Shown here: piece after piece, positions 25,815-34,886 of the stretch
Numbering within the stretch: the stretch's first letter is position 1
Layout: every line of letters begins with the position of its first letter
NCBI GenBank assembly: GCA_002418005.1
Contig: DIDF01000015.1
Span: 1-53,053 of the forward strand
Length of the DNA: 53,053 nt
Source: Lactobacillaceae bacterium UBA5807
GTDB taxonomy: Bacteria > Bacillota > Bacilli > Lactobacillales > Lactobacillaceae
Direction of reading: 5' to 3'
The notes under the pieces: model-generated
Seen by the model: the letters and a program-made list of their open reading frames with translations, nothing else
What the model was told of the DNA's origin: nothing
The model's database searches: none
Position numbers and translations under genes: made by a program

Positions 25815-27530
25815 TTATTCGACCGAAATTAAGAGAGGATAAACAGGCTGATCGCCTTCGTGAACTTCAACTTCCAAATCATCATCTAGACCTGAAATTT
25901 GTTGAGCTACTTTGTCAGCCAGCTTCTTATTAGCCCCATCTCCGTATATAACGGTGATGGCCTCGCTGTCTTCGTCTAACATGGCTTTGACCATATTGAC
26001 AGCTGCTTCACTTAAATCATCGGACACGCTCACAATTGACCCGTCAGCAATACCCATAAACTGATCCTTTTTAACGTTAAAACCATCGATTTCAGTGTCC
26101 CTAACCGCATTGGTAACTTGGCCAGATTTAACGTATTGAAGGTTATCTTCCATTTCCTTTTGGTTGTCATCCAGTGAATTGTCCGGATTAAATCCTAACA
26201 TTGCTGTAATACCTTGAGAAATTGTTTGACTGTGGACAATCACGGTCGGAATCTTAACCACTTTTGCGGCTTGTTCTGCGGCCAAAAAGATATTCTTATT
26301 ATTTGGTAAAACAATCACCTTTTTGGCTTTTGTAGCTTCAATGGCATTGACAATGTCCTCAGTACTAGGATTCATTGTTTGACCGCCATTTAAGATATAA
26401 TTGACACCCAAGCTTTCAAATAGGGCCTTTAATCCCTTACCAGAAGCAATTGAAATGACTGCCACATCTGAAGCAGGCTTATTTTGGGATTTAAGTTCAG
26501 TGGCTCTTTGAACTGGAGTTTCTTCCTTTGCAGCCTGTTCATCGCCCTCAATAATTGTTTCCTGCTGCATTCGCATATTATCCACTTTAACAGTAGCTAA
26601 ATCACCAAACTCTTGTCCCCAGGCAAGAACCTTACCAGGATGTTCTGTGTGAACATGAACTTTGACAATATCTTCATCGTTAACAACCAGTAAAGAATCA
26701 CCTAGTTTTGCCAAATAATCATAAAAAGTTTGGTAATCAAATTTATGCTCAACTTCTTTACCCTTGCCAATTCGAACCATAATCTGAGTGCAATACCCAT
26801 AAACAATGTCATTAGGATCCAATTTACTCTGAACACTTTGATGATGAGCAGCATCAATCATTTCAGTCATTTCTTGATCACTAGGTTGATGAGTACTGTC
26901 CGACTGATCTTCATGGCCATTTAAAACATCGTCAAAAGCTTCAAGGACAAAAGTTAACCCCTGCCCGCCTGAATCAACAACCCCAACTTGTTTTAGAACT
27001 GGCAAAAGATCTGGCGTCTGTTTCAAAGCCGCTTTTGATCCTTCATAAATGGCATCCATCACTTTGACGATATCATTTGTTGTTGACGCAGCGTCCTTAC
27101 CAGCTTTGGCTGCTAAACGAACAACTGTTAAAATTGTCCCTTCAGTGGGTTTCATAACTGACTTATAGGCTGTTTCAGTTCCAGCGACAAAAGCATCTGC
27201 TAAGTCCTGAGCTCCTAATGATTCCTTGCCTTCAATAGACTTTGAGAATCCTCTAAAGATTTGGGAAAGAATCACCCCAGAATTACCTCTGGCACCCATT
27301 AAAAGACCCTTAGCTAAAGATTTACCCAGTTCACCTACATTTGAACTAACATTTTGAGCAACATATTTTGACCCACTTGCCAAAGAAAGACTCATATTAG
27401 TACCAGTATCTCCGTCCGGAACCGGAAATACATTAAGTGAATTAATAAATTCAGCATTTTTATTCAATTTGTTGGACGCAGCTTTAACCATTGTCGAAAA
27501 CTCGACATTAGTAATTTTTGTTACTTTCAA
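25815..27530 (-). CDS. fakA: Fatty acid kinase subunit FakA (DAK1/DegV-partner family)
   Basis: FakA phosphorylates fatty acids held by a FakB (DegV-type) carrier, giving acyl-phosphate for PlsX and PlsY. The 571-residue protein has an N-terminal DhaL-like kinase domain with PVPDGDTGTNMSLSL (Asp residues bind magnesium and ATP), AKGLLMGARGNSGVILSQIFRG and VVDSGGQGL, then a middle domain and a C-terminal DAK1-like domain. The start is TTG 27530, backed by AGGAGG. It follows asp23, as in most Gram-positive genomes. No fakB is in the window. Confidence 0.93.
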   Translation of the reverse strand: MKVTKITNVEFSTMVKAASNKLNKNAEFINSLNVFPVPDGDTGTNMSLSLASGSKYVAQNVSSNVGELGKSLAKGLLMGARGNSGVILSQIFRGFSKSIEGKESLGAQDLADAFVAGTETAYKSVMKPTEGTILTVVRLAAKAGKDAASTTNDIVKVMDAIYEGSKAALKQTPDLLPVLKQVGVVDSGGQGLTFVLEAFDDVLNGHEDQSDSTHQPSDQEMTEMIDAAHHQSVQSKLDPNDIVYGYCTQIMVRIGKGKEVEHKFDYQTFYDYLAKLGDSLLVVNDEDIVKVHVHTEHPGKVLAWGQEFGDLATVKVDNMRMQQETIIEGDEQAAKEETPVQRATELKSQNKPASDVAVISIASGKGLKALFESLGVNYILNGGQTMNPSTEDIVNAIEATKAKKVIVLPNNKNIFLAAEQAAKVVKIPTVIVHSQTISQGITAMLGFNPDNSLDDNQKEMEDNLQYVKSGQVTNAVRDTEIDGFNVKKDQFMGIADGSIVSVSDDLSEAAVNMVKAMLDEDSEAITVIYGDGANKKLADKVAQQISGLDDDLEVEVHEGDQPVYPLLISVE

Positions 27531-27564
27531 CTACTTTTTCCTCCTAGCAAACCACATTTCTATG

Positions 27565-27927
27565 TTAATCGTTCAATACTTGGACGCCCTGAACAATAAC
27601 GTTGACTGAATCTGCGGTCACACCAAGCATACTTTCTAGATTATACTTTACTTTTGATTGAACAGTTTTGCATACTTCAGAAATCTTTGTTCCATAACTT
27701 ACGATAATGTAAACATCTACACTAAGTTTATTATCCTTTTGATGAACTTGGACTCCTTTAAAGTAGTTCTCAATTTTTAAAATATCGTTCACGTTATCTC
27801 GAATGGCATTTTGACTAGCCATTCCAACCACGCCGTAATTATCAGTGGCAGCTCCACCGACAACATTTGCAATAACATTATTGTCGATATCAACTGTCCC
27901 AAATTTTGTTTTAATTTTGACGGCCAT
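27565..27927 (-). CDS. Asp23/Gls24-family envelope stress protein
   Basis: A 120-residue alkaline-shock-type protein. The family pattern DNNVIANVVGGAATDNYGVVGM, VDVYIIVSYGTKISEV and a C-terminal VNVIVQGVQV is present. Homologues are membrane-associated through partners and respond to cell-envelope stress. It precedes fakA by 34 nt. A second, longer paralogue is at 47760-48194. Its ATG has AGGAGG upstream. Confidence 0.9.
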   Translation of the reverse strand: MAVKIKTKFGTVDIDNNVIANVVGGAATDNYGVVGMASQNAIRDNVNDILKIENYFKGVQVHQKDNKLSVDVYIIVSYGTKISEVCKTVQSKVKYNLESMLGVTADSVNVIVQGVQVLND

Positions 27928-27988
27928 TAATATACAGCCTCCTTAAAAAACTGCCAATTTTAATTGTTAAGCACTTTAACGATAGTTA

Positions 27989-28016
27989 ATATTACCACAA
28001 CCTAAAGAAAAACCAA
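27989..28016 (-). promoter_or_regulatory. Possible promoter for asp23-fakA
   Basis: On the minus strand TTGGTT (28011-28016) and TAATAT (27989-27994) are 16 bp apart, in the divergent gap with rpmB. The -35 is weak. Confidence 0.4.
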
Positions 28017-28072
28017 AGTAAACAGAAATTAATTAAAGTAGCTGTCAAGTAAAATTACTTGAAAGAAAAGTA

Positions 28073-28101
28073 TTGCAATATCAAGGTAATTATGATAGAT
28101 T
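28073..28101 (+). promoter_or_regulatory. Sigma-A type promoter for rpmB
   Basis: TTGCAA (28073-28078) and TAGATT (28096-28101) are 17 bp apart, about 60 bases before rpmB. A small dyad CTGATATAAATCAG lies in the short leader. Confidence 0.5.
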
Positions 28102-28159
28102 ATTTGAGTGGAACAAATTAAGAGATCTGATATAAATCAGAGAAAGGGGAATTTTACCC

Positions 28160-28345
28160 ATGGCTAAAGATTTTATCAATGGCAAGCGTACTCGTTTTGG
28201 TAACAAGCGTTCTCACGCTTTGAATTCAAGTCGTCGTAACTGGAATCCAAATTTGCAAAAAGTTCGCATTCTTGTCGACGGAAAACCAAAGAAAGTTTGG
28301 ATTACTGCTCGAACCCTCAAATCAGGTAAAGTAACTCGAGTTTAA
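28160..28345 (+). CDS. rpmB: 50S ribosomal protein L28
   Basis: L28 is a small zinc-free large-subunit protein here; the 61-residue sequence is basic with GKRTRFGNKRSHALNSSRRN and VWITARTLKSGKVTRV, typical of L28. It has no cysteine pairs. AAAGGGGA precedes the ATG. It is the only plus-strand gene between 8.3 and 40.5 kb and is flanked by its own promoter and terminator. Confidence 0.97.
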   Translation: MAKDFINGKRTRFGNKRSHALNSSRRNWNPNLQKVRILVDGKPKKVWITARTLKSGKVTRV

Positions 28346-28372
28346 TTCAAATAATATGGTTACCAGTTAATT

Positions 28373-28398
28373 AAGTCGCGATTGCGGCTTTTTTATTT
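28373..28398 (+). terminator. Intrinsic terminator after rpmB
   Basis: AAGTCGC pairs with GCGGCTT around a four-base loop, followed by TTTTATTTT on the plus strand, 28 nt after the rpmB stop. Confidence 0.82.
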
Positions 28399-28453
28399 TA
28401 AAAACAGCTTAATGTTGGGAAAAGATTTGACTTCATCCAACATTAAGCTGTTT
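28395..28453 (-). terminator. Intrinsic terminator after thiN
   Basis: AAACAGCTTAATGTTGG pairs with CCAACATTAAGCTGTTT over 17 bp with an 18-base loop and ends in TTTTT on the minus strand. It nearly touches the thiN stop and abuts the rpmB terminator. Confidence 0.85.
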
Positions 28454-28454
28454 T

Positions 28455-29126
28455 TTATATTGTCTTTTTTAAATCTTTACTTTGGATAACAGCCATAATC
28501 CCACTGTCAAAACTAAATGTCCCTGAATTGCCAATAAACTCATTACTTGCCAATGACATTGGCAATTTAACTTGGTATTTATCCAAAGGATATTTTTCAT
28601 CAAAGAGACTCAAGTTTTTAACCGAAGTCAGCGCAACAAATGCCAGATATTTTTTGTCTGATTCTTTTCTAACTGTATATTTACCTGGCAAATAAAAAGT
28701 AATCGTATTTTGACGGTCAATTAGTCGAATTTTCTCAGCGTATTTTTGAAAACGTGGTTCAAGAACCAACCAAAGATTTGATAAGAAATGATCAATTCGC
28801 CCGCCGGTGGCACCATATATATCTAAACGATCAGCTTGATATTCATCCAAAGCAACTTTCAAGCCTAATTGAGTGTCCGTATCGTCTTTTTCTGGAATTG
28901 ACCGACGAATATCTTTGACATGTTCTTCTACCAAAGACATTTCCTCAGGTTTTAAGGAATCAAAGTCTCCGATTGCGACAACCGGATCAATTCCCATTCT
29001 AATTAAATAAAGATTTCCTCGATCTACACCAATCCAGTCGCCTTTGATTTGCTTTTTTGTTAATGAATTAGGCCAAAGTTCTGTTGGGCCGCCAACGAGT
29101 AAATTAATAACTTTGTTTTCCGTCAT
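28455..29126 (-). CDS. thiN: Thiamine diphosphokinase
   Basis: This enzyme transfers pyrophosphate from ATP to thiamine. The 223-residue protein has INLLVGGPTELWPN, WIGVDRGNLYLIRMGIDPVVAIGDFDS (catalytic acidic residues), EKDDTDTQLGLK, IYGATGGRIDHFLSNLWL and C-terminal SNEFIGNSGTFSFDSGIMAV, all family features. A GTG at 29135 directly abuts the rpe stop, but ATG 29126 is preferred because a GTGGG stretch lies just upstream and the family starts near there; the choice is uncertain. It forms a unit with rsgA and rpe. Confidence 0.94.
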   Translation of the reverse strand: MTENKVINLLVGGPTELWPNSLTKKQIKGDWIGVDRGNLYLIRMGIDPVVAIGDFDSLKPEEMSLVEEHVKDIRRSIPEKDDTDTQLGLKVALDEYQADRLDIYGATGGRIDHFLSNLWLVLEPRFQKYAEKIRLIDRQNTITFYLPGKYTVRKESDKKYLAFVALTSVKNLSLFDEKYPLDKYQVKLPMSLASNEFIGNSGTFSFDSGIMAVIQSKDLKKTI

Positions 29127-29135
29127 TTTACCCAC

Positions 29136-29789
29136 TTACTTTGTTGCTTGTTTGAGAGCATTGATTCTAGAAACCGGGTCATCGGCATCAAAAATGTAGG
29201 AACCGGCAACAGCCACAGTAGCTCCCGCTTTGTATGCCTCCACGACAGTTTTATCGTTAACCCCACCATCAATTTCAATATCAAAATCGAGGTTTTGTTG
29301 TTTTTTAATTTGGTTCAATTGAGAAATTTTGGAAACTGTTTCTGGCAAAAACTTTTGGCCGCCAAAACCAGGGTTAACAGTCATAACTAAAACTTGTTTA
29401 ACCATATGAAGAACTGGTTTAATCTGCTCAACTGGGGTACCAGGATTAATAACTACTTCTGCTTTTGAACCAGCGTTATTGATCATCTGCAGGGCTCTAT
29501 GGATATGTGGAGTTGCTTCAACGTGGACTCCAATAATATCAGCACCAGCCTTAGCAAAATCTTCAACATATCTCTCAGGATTGATAACCATCATGTGCAC
29601 GTCTAACACTAACCCAGTGATTGGTTTAATTGCTTTAACCCAACCGGGTCCATAGGATAAAGCTGGAACAAATGATCCATCCATAATATCTATGTGGAGA
29701 TAATCAGCTCCACCCTGATCAACCTTTTCAATATCTCTTTGAAGATTAACATAATCAGCACTTAAAATTGAAGGCGCAATTTTAATCAT
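29136..29789 (-). CDS. rpe: Ribulose-phosphate 3-epimerase
   Basis: Rpe interconverts ribulose-5-phosphate and xylulose-5-phosphate in the pentose phosphate and phosphoketolase pathways. The 217-residue TIM barrel has IAPSILSADYVNL, HIDIMDGSFVPALSYGP (His and Asp metal ligands), DVHMMV, MTVNPGFGGQKF and EIDGGVNDKT, all standard. It lies between rsgA and thiN in the order known from other lactobacilli. AAGGAG precedes the ATG. Confidence 0.97.
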   Translation of the reverse strand: MIKIAPSILSADYVNLQRDIEKVDQGGADYLHIDIMDGSFVPALSYGPGWVKAIKPITGLVLDVHMMVINPERYVEDFAKAGADIIGVHVEATPHIHRALQMINNAGSKAEVVINPGTPVEQIKPVLHMVKQVLVMTVNPGFGGQKFLPETVSKISQLNQIKKQQNLDFDIEIDGGVNDKTVVEAYKAGATVAVAGSYIFDADDPVSRINALKQATK

Positions 29790-29811
29790 AACGATAAAAA
29801 CTCCTTATATA

Positions 29812-30696
29812 TTAATATTTTGGTTTCCGATTTTTAATTTCGGTATACATTTGAAGATAATTTTGATATCTACTGGACATAATTTGCTTATCAGCAACTT
29901 GCTTTTTTACTTCACATCCAGGCTCATTAACATGAACACAGCCACGAAAACGACATTTAACTGAAGCTCGCATAAACTCGGGAAAATATTTAGTAAGATC
30001 CCGAAAATCGATGGTAAAAGTGTCATAAGAAGAAAAGCCAGGGGTATCAGCAATTAACCCATCATTTACTGATAACAAAGCTACTTTTCTGGTAGTGTGT
30101 TTTCCACGATTTAATGCTGTCGAAATTTCTCCTGTTTTTAAATTAAGCTCAGGAGCTAAATGATTTAATAAAGTGGATTTTCCGGCCCCAGTTTGGCCCA
30201 TAATCACATTTTCTTTATTAGAAAACAGTTGGCGCAGATGGTCTAAGGATTCCTGATCAAACGCTTGCTTTGGAAAAATAACGTCATAACCAATCCGTTG
30301 ATAACCTTTTGCAACCTCTTCAAAATGTTTTTCCATATCTTGGTTAAGTAAATCTGTTTTGGAAAAATAAATTAGTGGCTTAATTTTGTTTACTTCCAAA
30401 GCAACTAATTGCCTATCAAGTAAATTACTCGAGAACTCCGGTTGAGTAGTCGCTGTTACAACAATTGCTTGATCAATATTAGCGATTGGCGGTCGAACTA
30501 AAGAATTTCTTCTAGGTAAAACTTTTAGAATATATCCTTTATCGCCGTCTTCTATTTGAAATTCTACTAGGTCGCCAACCAAGGGCGTAATATTTTTTTT
30601 TCGAAAATTTCCTCTAGCTCTTGTTCGAAAAGTTTTTCCGTTTGAAACTACGTCATAAAAACCGCTTAAGGATTGGTATATTTTCCCTGTGTCCAA
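29812..30696 (-). CDS. rsgA: Ribosome small subunit GTPase RsgA
   Basis: RsgA is a late 30S-maturation GTPase. The 294-residue protein has an N-terminal OB-fold (about 1-70), a circularly permuted GTPase with FSKTDLL (G4), GQTGAGKSTLLNHL (P-loop), HTTRKV and DTPGFSSYD, and a C-terminal zinc site CRFRGCVHVNEPGC. The start is TTG 30696 with TGAGGTGATTAA upstream; no ATG fits. It begins only a dozen bases past the prkC terminator. Confidence 0.96.
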   Translation of the reverse strand: MDTGKIYQSLSGFYDVVSNGKTFRTRARGNFRKKNITPLVGDLVEFQIEDGDKGYILKVLPRRNSLVRPPIANIDQAIVVTATTQPEFSSNLLDRQLVALEVNKIKPLIYFSKTDLLNQDMEKHFEEVAKGYQRIGYDVIFPKQAFDQESLDHLRQLFSNKENVIMGQTGAGKSTLLNHLAPELNLKTGEISTALNRGKHTTRKVALLSVNDGLIADTPGFSSYDTFTIDFRDLTKYFPEFMRASVKCRFRGCVHVNEPGCEVKKQVADKQIMSSRYQNYLQMYTEIKNRKPKY

Positions 30697-30707
30697 TTAA
30701 TCACCTC

Positions 30708-30746
30708 AAAAAAATCATTTCCCTTATATTATAAGAGAAATGATTT
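30708..30746 (-). terminator. Intrinsic terminator after prkC
   Basis: On the minus strand AAATCATTTCTCTTA pairs with TAAGGGAAATGATTT around a five-base loop, followed by TTTTTTT. The rsgA ribosome binding site follows immediately. Confidence 0.87.
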
Positions 30747-30763
30747 GGTTTTGCAGTATTAAA

Positions 30764-32788
30764 TTAATGAGATTGAGCAGTAATGTTATTTCCCTGAAGA
30801 ATAGTTTTACCGTCACGAACCACTCGATACTTACCAACTTCATTTTTAGCTAATTTGAAAGGTAGGTAAACGGTTGTATCACTTTTTATGACCATTTGTT
30901 TGTAAACGTTAGAAAGACTATGATCATGATCTTTCAAATAGATCAAGACGATGTTTTCGGAATTGCTTCCTGAATTTCCAGAATTGCCATTTGAATTGCT
31001 TTGACTGCTACTTGAACTAGCATCCAGGAAAGGAATTGTGATTTTTATATTGAAAGAATTTAATGGAGTGGCCTTTGAATTATTTTGCGAGCCTCTTGAA
31101 ATCCAAATTGCAATGTTTGAACCCTGACGAATAGTCTGTCCAGCCCGTGGCGATTGTCTAACTACTCGACCGTTTGGTTGGCCATCTGAATAAACATATT
31201 CAAAAGTAGGATTTAATTCATACTTGTTGGTATAACTAATAACCTGATCTTTAGTCATTCCGGTCAAATCTTTTAAAGTAACCTCTTTAATTCCAGTTGA
31301 AACTACAAATACTAAAGTAGTTTTACCGGGCACATATTTAGCCCCAACTGGGAAATCCTGCTGAATAATTTTTCCAGGTTTGAAGTTATCTGAAGGAGCA
31401 TTTCGTCTTTTGACTTTAAATCCCTTAGCTTCCAGCTTTTTTGCGACCTGACTGTAGTCTTCGCCAACATAATTGTCCACTCGAACTTCACGAAGACCGC
31501 TACTGATAACAAGGTCAACTTTGCTATTCTTTTTTACCGTGGAATTTTCTTTTGGAACAGCATAAATGACTCGACCTTTATTAATATTGGAACTGCTTTT
31601 ATAAGTTATTTTGCCGACCATCAAATCTGCTGACTCAATTTTTTGTTCTGCTGCATTCTCTACTAAACCAGAGACAACAGGAACCTGAGTTTTACCCATA
31701 GCACTAACAAATATGAAAATAAATATTAGCAGTAATACACCAATCAAAGATGTTAATAAAATTCTTCTTCGTCTTTTTCGGTTGGGCTTTTTTGAATTAT
31801 TGCTTTGTTTAGATTCAGGCTGATTTTGTTTTTCATCAGCTTGGGCATTGTTAATGAACGAATCGTCATTTGGCAAAGAATTGAACGGCAAAACTCTGGT
31901 TTCACCATCAACATCATTTTTGACAGTTTTTTTTGAATCAGGAATAAATTTGGCTTCATCAGATCGTGATAATTCCAGAGAAGTATTTAAATCTGCTGCC
32001 ATTTCATCAACATTTAAATATCGATCAGAAGGAACCTTTGCAGTTGCTTTTAAAACAACATTTTCCAAAGCTTGAGGAATTTGGGGATTTATTTTTCTCA
32101 CCGAGGGCATAGGTTCTTGAGAATGTTTTAAAGCAATGGATACAGCTGAGTCACCATTAAAGGGAACTTTCCCAGTCAAAATTTCAAACAAAATAATCCC
32201 AAGCGAATAAATATCTGATTGTTTTGTTGCCGCTCGGCCTTTAATTTGTTCTGGCGAAAGGTAGTGAATTGATCCAATAATTGATCGGGTCTGAGTCATT
32301 GTATCTTCTGTTTCAGCTTTAGATATTCCAAAGTCGGTAATTTTAACGTAACGGTTTTTATCAATTAAAATATTTTGCGGTTTTAAATCACGGTGGATAA
32401 TATTGTTTCGGTGTGCTTCAGAAACTGCCGAACAGATTTGCTCCATGATATCAACTGCTTGACCGAGAGGAATTGGGTAATTATCGGCAATGTAATGCTT
32501 AAGGTCTTCACCATCGACCCATTCCATTACAATATACTGCATCCCTTCAACTTCATCGACATCAAAAATCCCAACAATATGCGGATTGTTTAATCCTGAG
32601 GCGGCCATAGCTTCATGCTGAAATCGAGCCTTGGCCTTGGGATCATCACGAAAGTCTAGTCGAAGAAATTTTACGGCGACTTTTCTGTGTAAGATTAAGT
32701 CTTGGGCAAGATAAACGTCTGCCATCCCACCTTCACCGATTTGTGAGAGAATTTTATAACGGTCATTTAAAATATAGCCATTATTCAT
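30764..32788 (-). CDS. prkC: Membrane serine/threonine protein kinase with PASTA repeats
   Basis: This PknB/PrkC/Stk1-type kinase senses peptidoglycan fragments and controls cell-wall growth. The roughly 674-residue protein has a cytoplasmic kinase domain (about 10-275: GEGGMADVYLAQD, VAVKFLRL, HRDLKPQNIL, TDFGISKA, GSIHYLSPEQ), a charged linker, one membrane helix (RILLTSLIGVLLLIFIFIFV, near 346-365), three PASTA repeats and a Ser/Asn-rich linker leading to a final beta-rich domain of about 60 residues. The start is ATG 32788, six bases after GGGGGTGA; an in-frame ATG at 32794 is too close to it. It overlaps the end of stp. Confidence 0.96.
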   Translation of the reverse strand: MNNGYILNDRYKILSQIGEGGMADVYLAQDLILHRKVAVKFLRLDFRDDPKAKARFQHEAMAASGLNNPHIVGIFDVDEVEGMQYIVMEWVDGEDLKHYIADNYPIPLGQAVDIMEQICSAVSEAHRNNIIHRDLKPQNILIDKNRYVKITDFGISKAETEDTMTQTRSIIGSIHYLSPEQIKGRAATKQSDIYSLGIILFEILTGKVPFNGDSAVSIALKHSQEPMPSVRKINPQIPQALENVVLKATAKVPSDRYLNVDEMAADLNTSLELSRSDEAKFIPDSKKTVKNDVDGETRVLPFNSLPNDDSFINNAQADEKQNQPESKQSNNSKKPNRKRRRRILLTSLIGVLLLIFIFIFVSAMGKTQVPVVSGLVENAAEQKIESADLMVGKITYKSSSNINKGRVIYAVPKENSTVKKNSKVDLVISSGLREVRVDNYVGEDYSQVAKKLEAKGFKVKRRNAPSDNFKPGKIIQQDFPVGAKYVPGKTTLVFVVSTGIKEVTLKDLTGMTKDQVISYTNKYELNPTFEYVYSDGQPNGRVVRQSPRAGQTIRQGSNIAIWISRGSQNNSKATPLNSFNIKITIPFLDASSSSSQSNSNGNSGNSGSNSENIVLIYLKDHDHSLSNVYKQMVIKSDTTVYLPFKLAKNEVGKYRVVRDGKTILQGNNITAQSH

Positions 32789-33530
32789 CCACATTCACCC
32801 CCGGTTTGTTTAAGAGGATAAGGACGGTAATATTGTCCTGACCGCCCTGTTCATTGGCCAAATCAACTAATTCAGTACATTTTTCGGTTAGTTCGATATT
32901 TTCGGCCAAAATTTTGCTGATCATTTCATCGCTAACCATATTGGTAAGCCCGTCAGTACAAAGTAAAAGTTGGTCGCCAAAATTTAAGGTGTAAGAATGA
33001 TAGTCAGCCGATGAATCATCATTAATGCCCAAACTCTTAGTAATAATGTTTTTATAAGGGTTATTTTTTGCTTCATCAGGAGTAATATCACCATGTTTAA
33101 CCAATTCATTGACATACGAGTGATCTTCAGTAATTTGGGTCAATTTTCCTTTAGTAAAAAGATATCCTCTGCTATCGCCAATATTGACAATTAGCCCATT
33201 ATTTTTTTCTTGTAAAGCAGCTACCAAGGTAGTCCCCATTCCAGCTAACTTCTTGTCAGATTTGGACTCATCAATAATAGCTGCATTTGCATCAACTAGC
33301 TTAGATTCAAACCACGGTTCAATTTCTTCAAGAGAAGTAATCTGAGTTTGTTTAAAGGATTTTCCAACATTGTCAATGACCATTTTGGAAGCCACTTCGC
33401 CGGCATTATTACCCCCAATTCCGTCTGAAATAAGAGCTAAAATTAACCCATTTTTATTTTCATAGGCCCCAACAGCATCTTCATTTTTATCTCGAACCAT
33501 GCCCTTTGAAGACTTGTAAGCAATTTCCAT
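32781..33530 (-). CDS. stp: PP2C-type serine/threonine phosphatase (Stp/PrpC)
   Basis: This metal-dependent phosphatase reverses phosphorylation by the adjacent PrkC kinase. The 249-residue protein has the PP2C motifs RDKNEDAVGAYENKNG, LISDGIGGNNAGEVAS, VNIGDSRGYLF, LLCTDGLTNMV and GGQDNITVLI, with the metal-binding Asp residues in each. It ends inside the kinase start, so the two are translationally coupled. rsmB lies 18 nt upstream. Confidence 0.96.
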   Translation of the reverse strand: MEIAYKSSKGMVRDKNEDAVGAYENKNGLILALISDGIGGNNAGEVASKMVIDNVGKSFKQTQITSLEEIEPWFESKLVDANAAIIDESKSDKKLAGMGTTLVAALQEKNNGLIVNIGDSRGYLFTKGKLTQITEDHSYVNELVKHGDITPDEAKNNPYKNIITKSLGINDDSSADYHSYTLNFGDQLLLCTDGLTNMVSDEMISKILAENIELTEKCTELVDLANEQGGQDNITVLILLNKPGVNVDE

Positions 33531-33548
33531 AACATCTTTATCCCCAAA

Positions 33549-34886
33549 TTAAGATTTTCGCACAAGTGAACAAACAAAAAATCCATCGGAATCAAAATCA
33601 TCAGGGTAAATCTTTATCATCCCAGAATTAACAGAACTTTTTAATCTGAAAGATTTGGACACTGGAGCAATTTCAAAATTAGAATTGTGTTTTAAAAATT
33701 TTTCAATTACTTGCTGATTTTCTTGATTGACAATGGTGCACGTACTGTAAGTAATAGTACCACCAGTTTTAACTTTTTTTGCAACTGAATCTAGAATCTG
33801 TTCTTGAATGTTTTCTAATTTTTGAATATCGCTAAGCTTCTTTTCATACCTAATTTCCGGCTTGCGCCTCATTAATCCTAAACCGGAGCATGGGGCATCA
33901 ACTAAGATCTTATCAAAATAGTTATCGGCAAATTTATCGCCAACTTTTCTTGCGTCCAATGCTATGGTTTCAACCTTGTCACTAACCCCTAAACGTGCAG
34001 CATTTTTTTGAACAATTTTGAGCTTTTTTTCATGAATATCCAACGCAACTACTTTTCCAGAGTCCAATGAAGCAGCAATTTGGGTAGTCTTTCCACCAGG
34101 CGCACTGCAAGCATCTAAAACTGTATCTGATTCTTGAACATTCATTTCTTCAACCGGCAGCATGGCACTTTCATCTTGAGGAGTTAAAAGGCCTTCCTCA
34201 AAAAACTTTGAATGCAGAACGTTGCCACCTTCGATTATGAGACCACTTTTTGAAACTTGGCTACTTGAAACATCAAATCCAGCCGAATGAAGTTGAGATA
34301 CTAACTCCTCTTTGGAAATTTTAGCATTGTTAACTCTCACAGATTGCTTGGGAACTGTATTCAAAGACTTCAAAATACTGATCGTTTTTTCTATTCCCAA
34401 CTGTTCGGCTAACAAATTGATTAACCATTCCGGAATACTATACTCAATGGATGTTCTTAAAAGACTGTCGTCAATTTTTCTTGGATCAGGAAATCCCTGA
34501 CGGTCAATTTGGTGAAGCACTCCAGTAACAAACCTTCTTGTTCCATCATTGCCAAGCTTCTTGGCAATTTTGATTGATTCATCAAAAATTGCTCGGTTAG
34601 GGACTCTATCAAGATATTCCATTTGAAACATTGCTGTGTAAAGTAATTCTTTCACCCAGTTTTGAGTATCCTTGGGATCTTTTAAAAATTTGCTTAATTG
34701 ATATTCCAAAGTTAGTTTATGCTGAATTACTCCATAAACGATCGTTGTAAAAAGCCGCTTATCGGCGTCATTCATGGAAGATGATTCAATCACTGCGCTA
34801 ACCTGCAAATTAGAGTAAGAGCCGTTACTTGTTTTAATTAAAGTTTGAACTGCAAGCATTCTTGGATTATTGCTAGTTAATTTCAT
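33549..34886 (-). CDS. rsmB: 16S rRNA (cytosine-967-C5)-methyltransferase RsmB
   Basis: RsmB methylates C967 in 16S rRNA. The 445-residue protein has an N-terminal NusB-like RNA-binding domain (about 1-140), then the SAM methyltransferase fold with DACSAPGGKTTQIA, VDAPCSGLGLMRRKPE (one catalytic Cys) and TYSTCTI (the nucleophile Cys). It starts within the fmt stop (ATGA overlap), with AAAAGGTGATCGA upstream. It is part of the coaBC-priA-fmt-rsmB-stp-prkC operon. Confidence 0.96.
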   Translation of the reverse strand: MKLTSNNPRMLAVQTLIKTSNGSYSNLQVSAVIESSSMNDADKRLFTTIVYGVIQHKLTLEYQLSKFLKDPKDTQNWVKELLYTAMFQMEYLDRVPNRAIFDESIKIAKKLGNDGTRRFVTGVLHQIDRQGFPDPRKIDDSLLRTSIEYSIPEWLINLLAEQLGIEKTISILKSLNTVPKQSVRVNNAKISKEELVSQLHSAGFDVSSSQVSKSGLIIEGGNVLHSKFFEEGLLTPQDESAMLPVEEMNVQESDTVLDACSAPGGKTTQIAASLDSGKVVALDIHEKKLKIVQKNAARLGVSDKVETIALDARKVGDKFADNYFDKILVDAPCSGLGLMRRKPEIRYEKKLSDIQKLENIQEQILDSVAKKVKTGGTITYSTCTIVNQENQQVIEKFLKHNSNFEIAPVSKSFRLKSSVNSGMIKIYPDDFDSDGFFVCSLVRKS

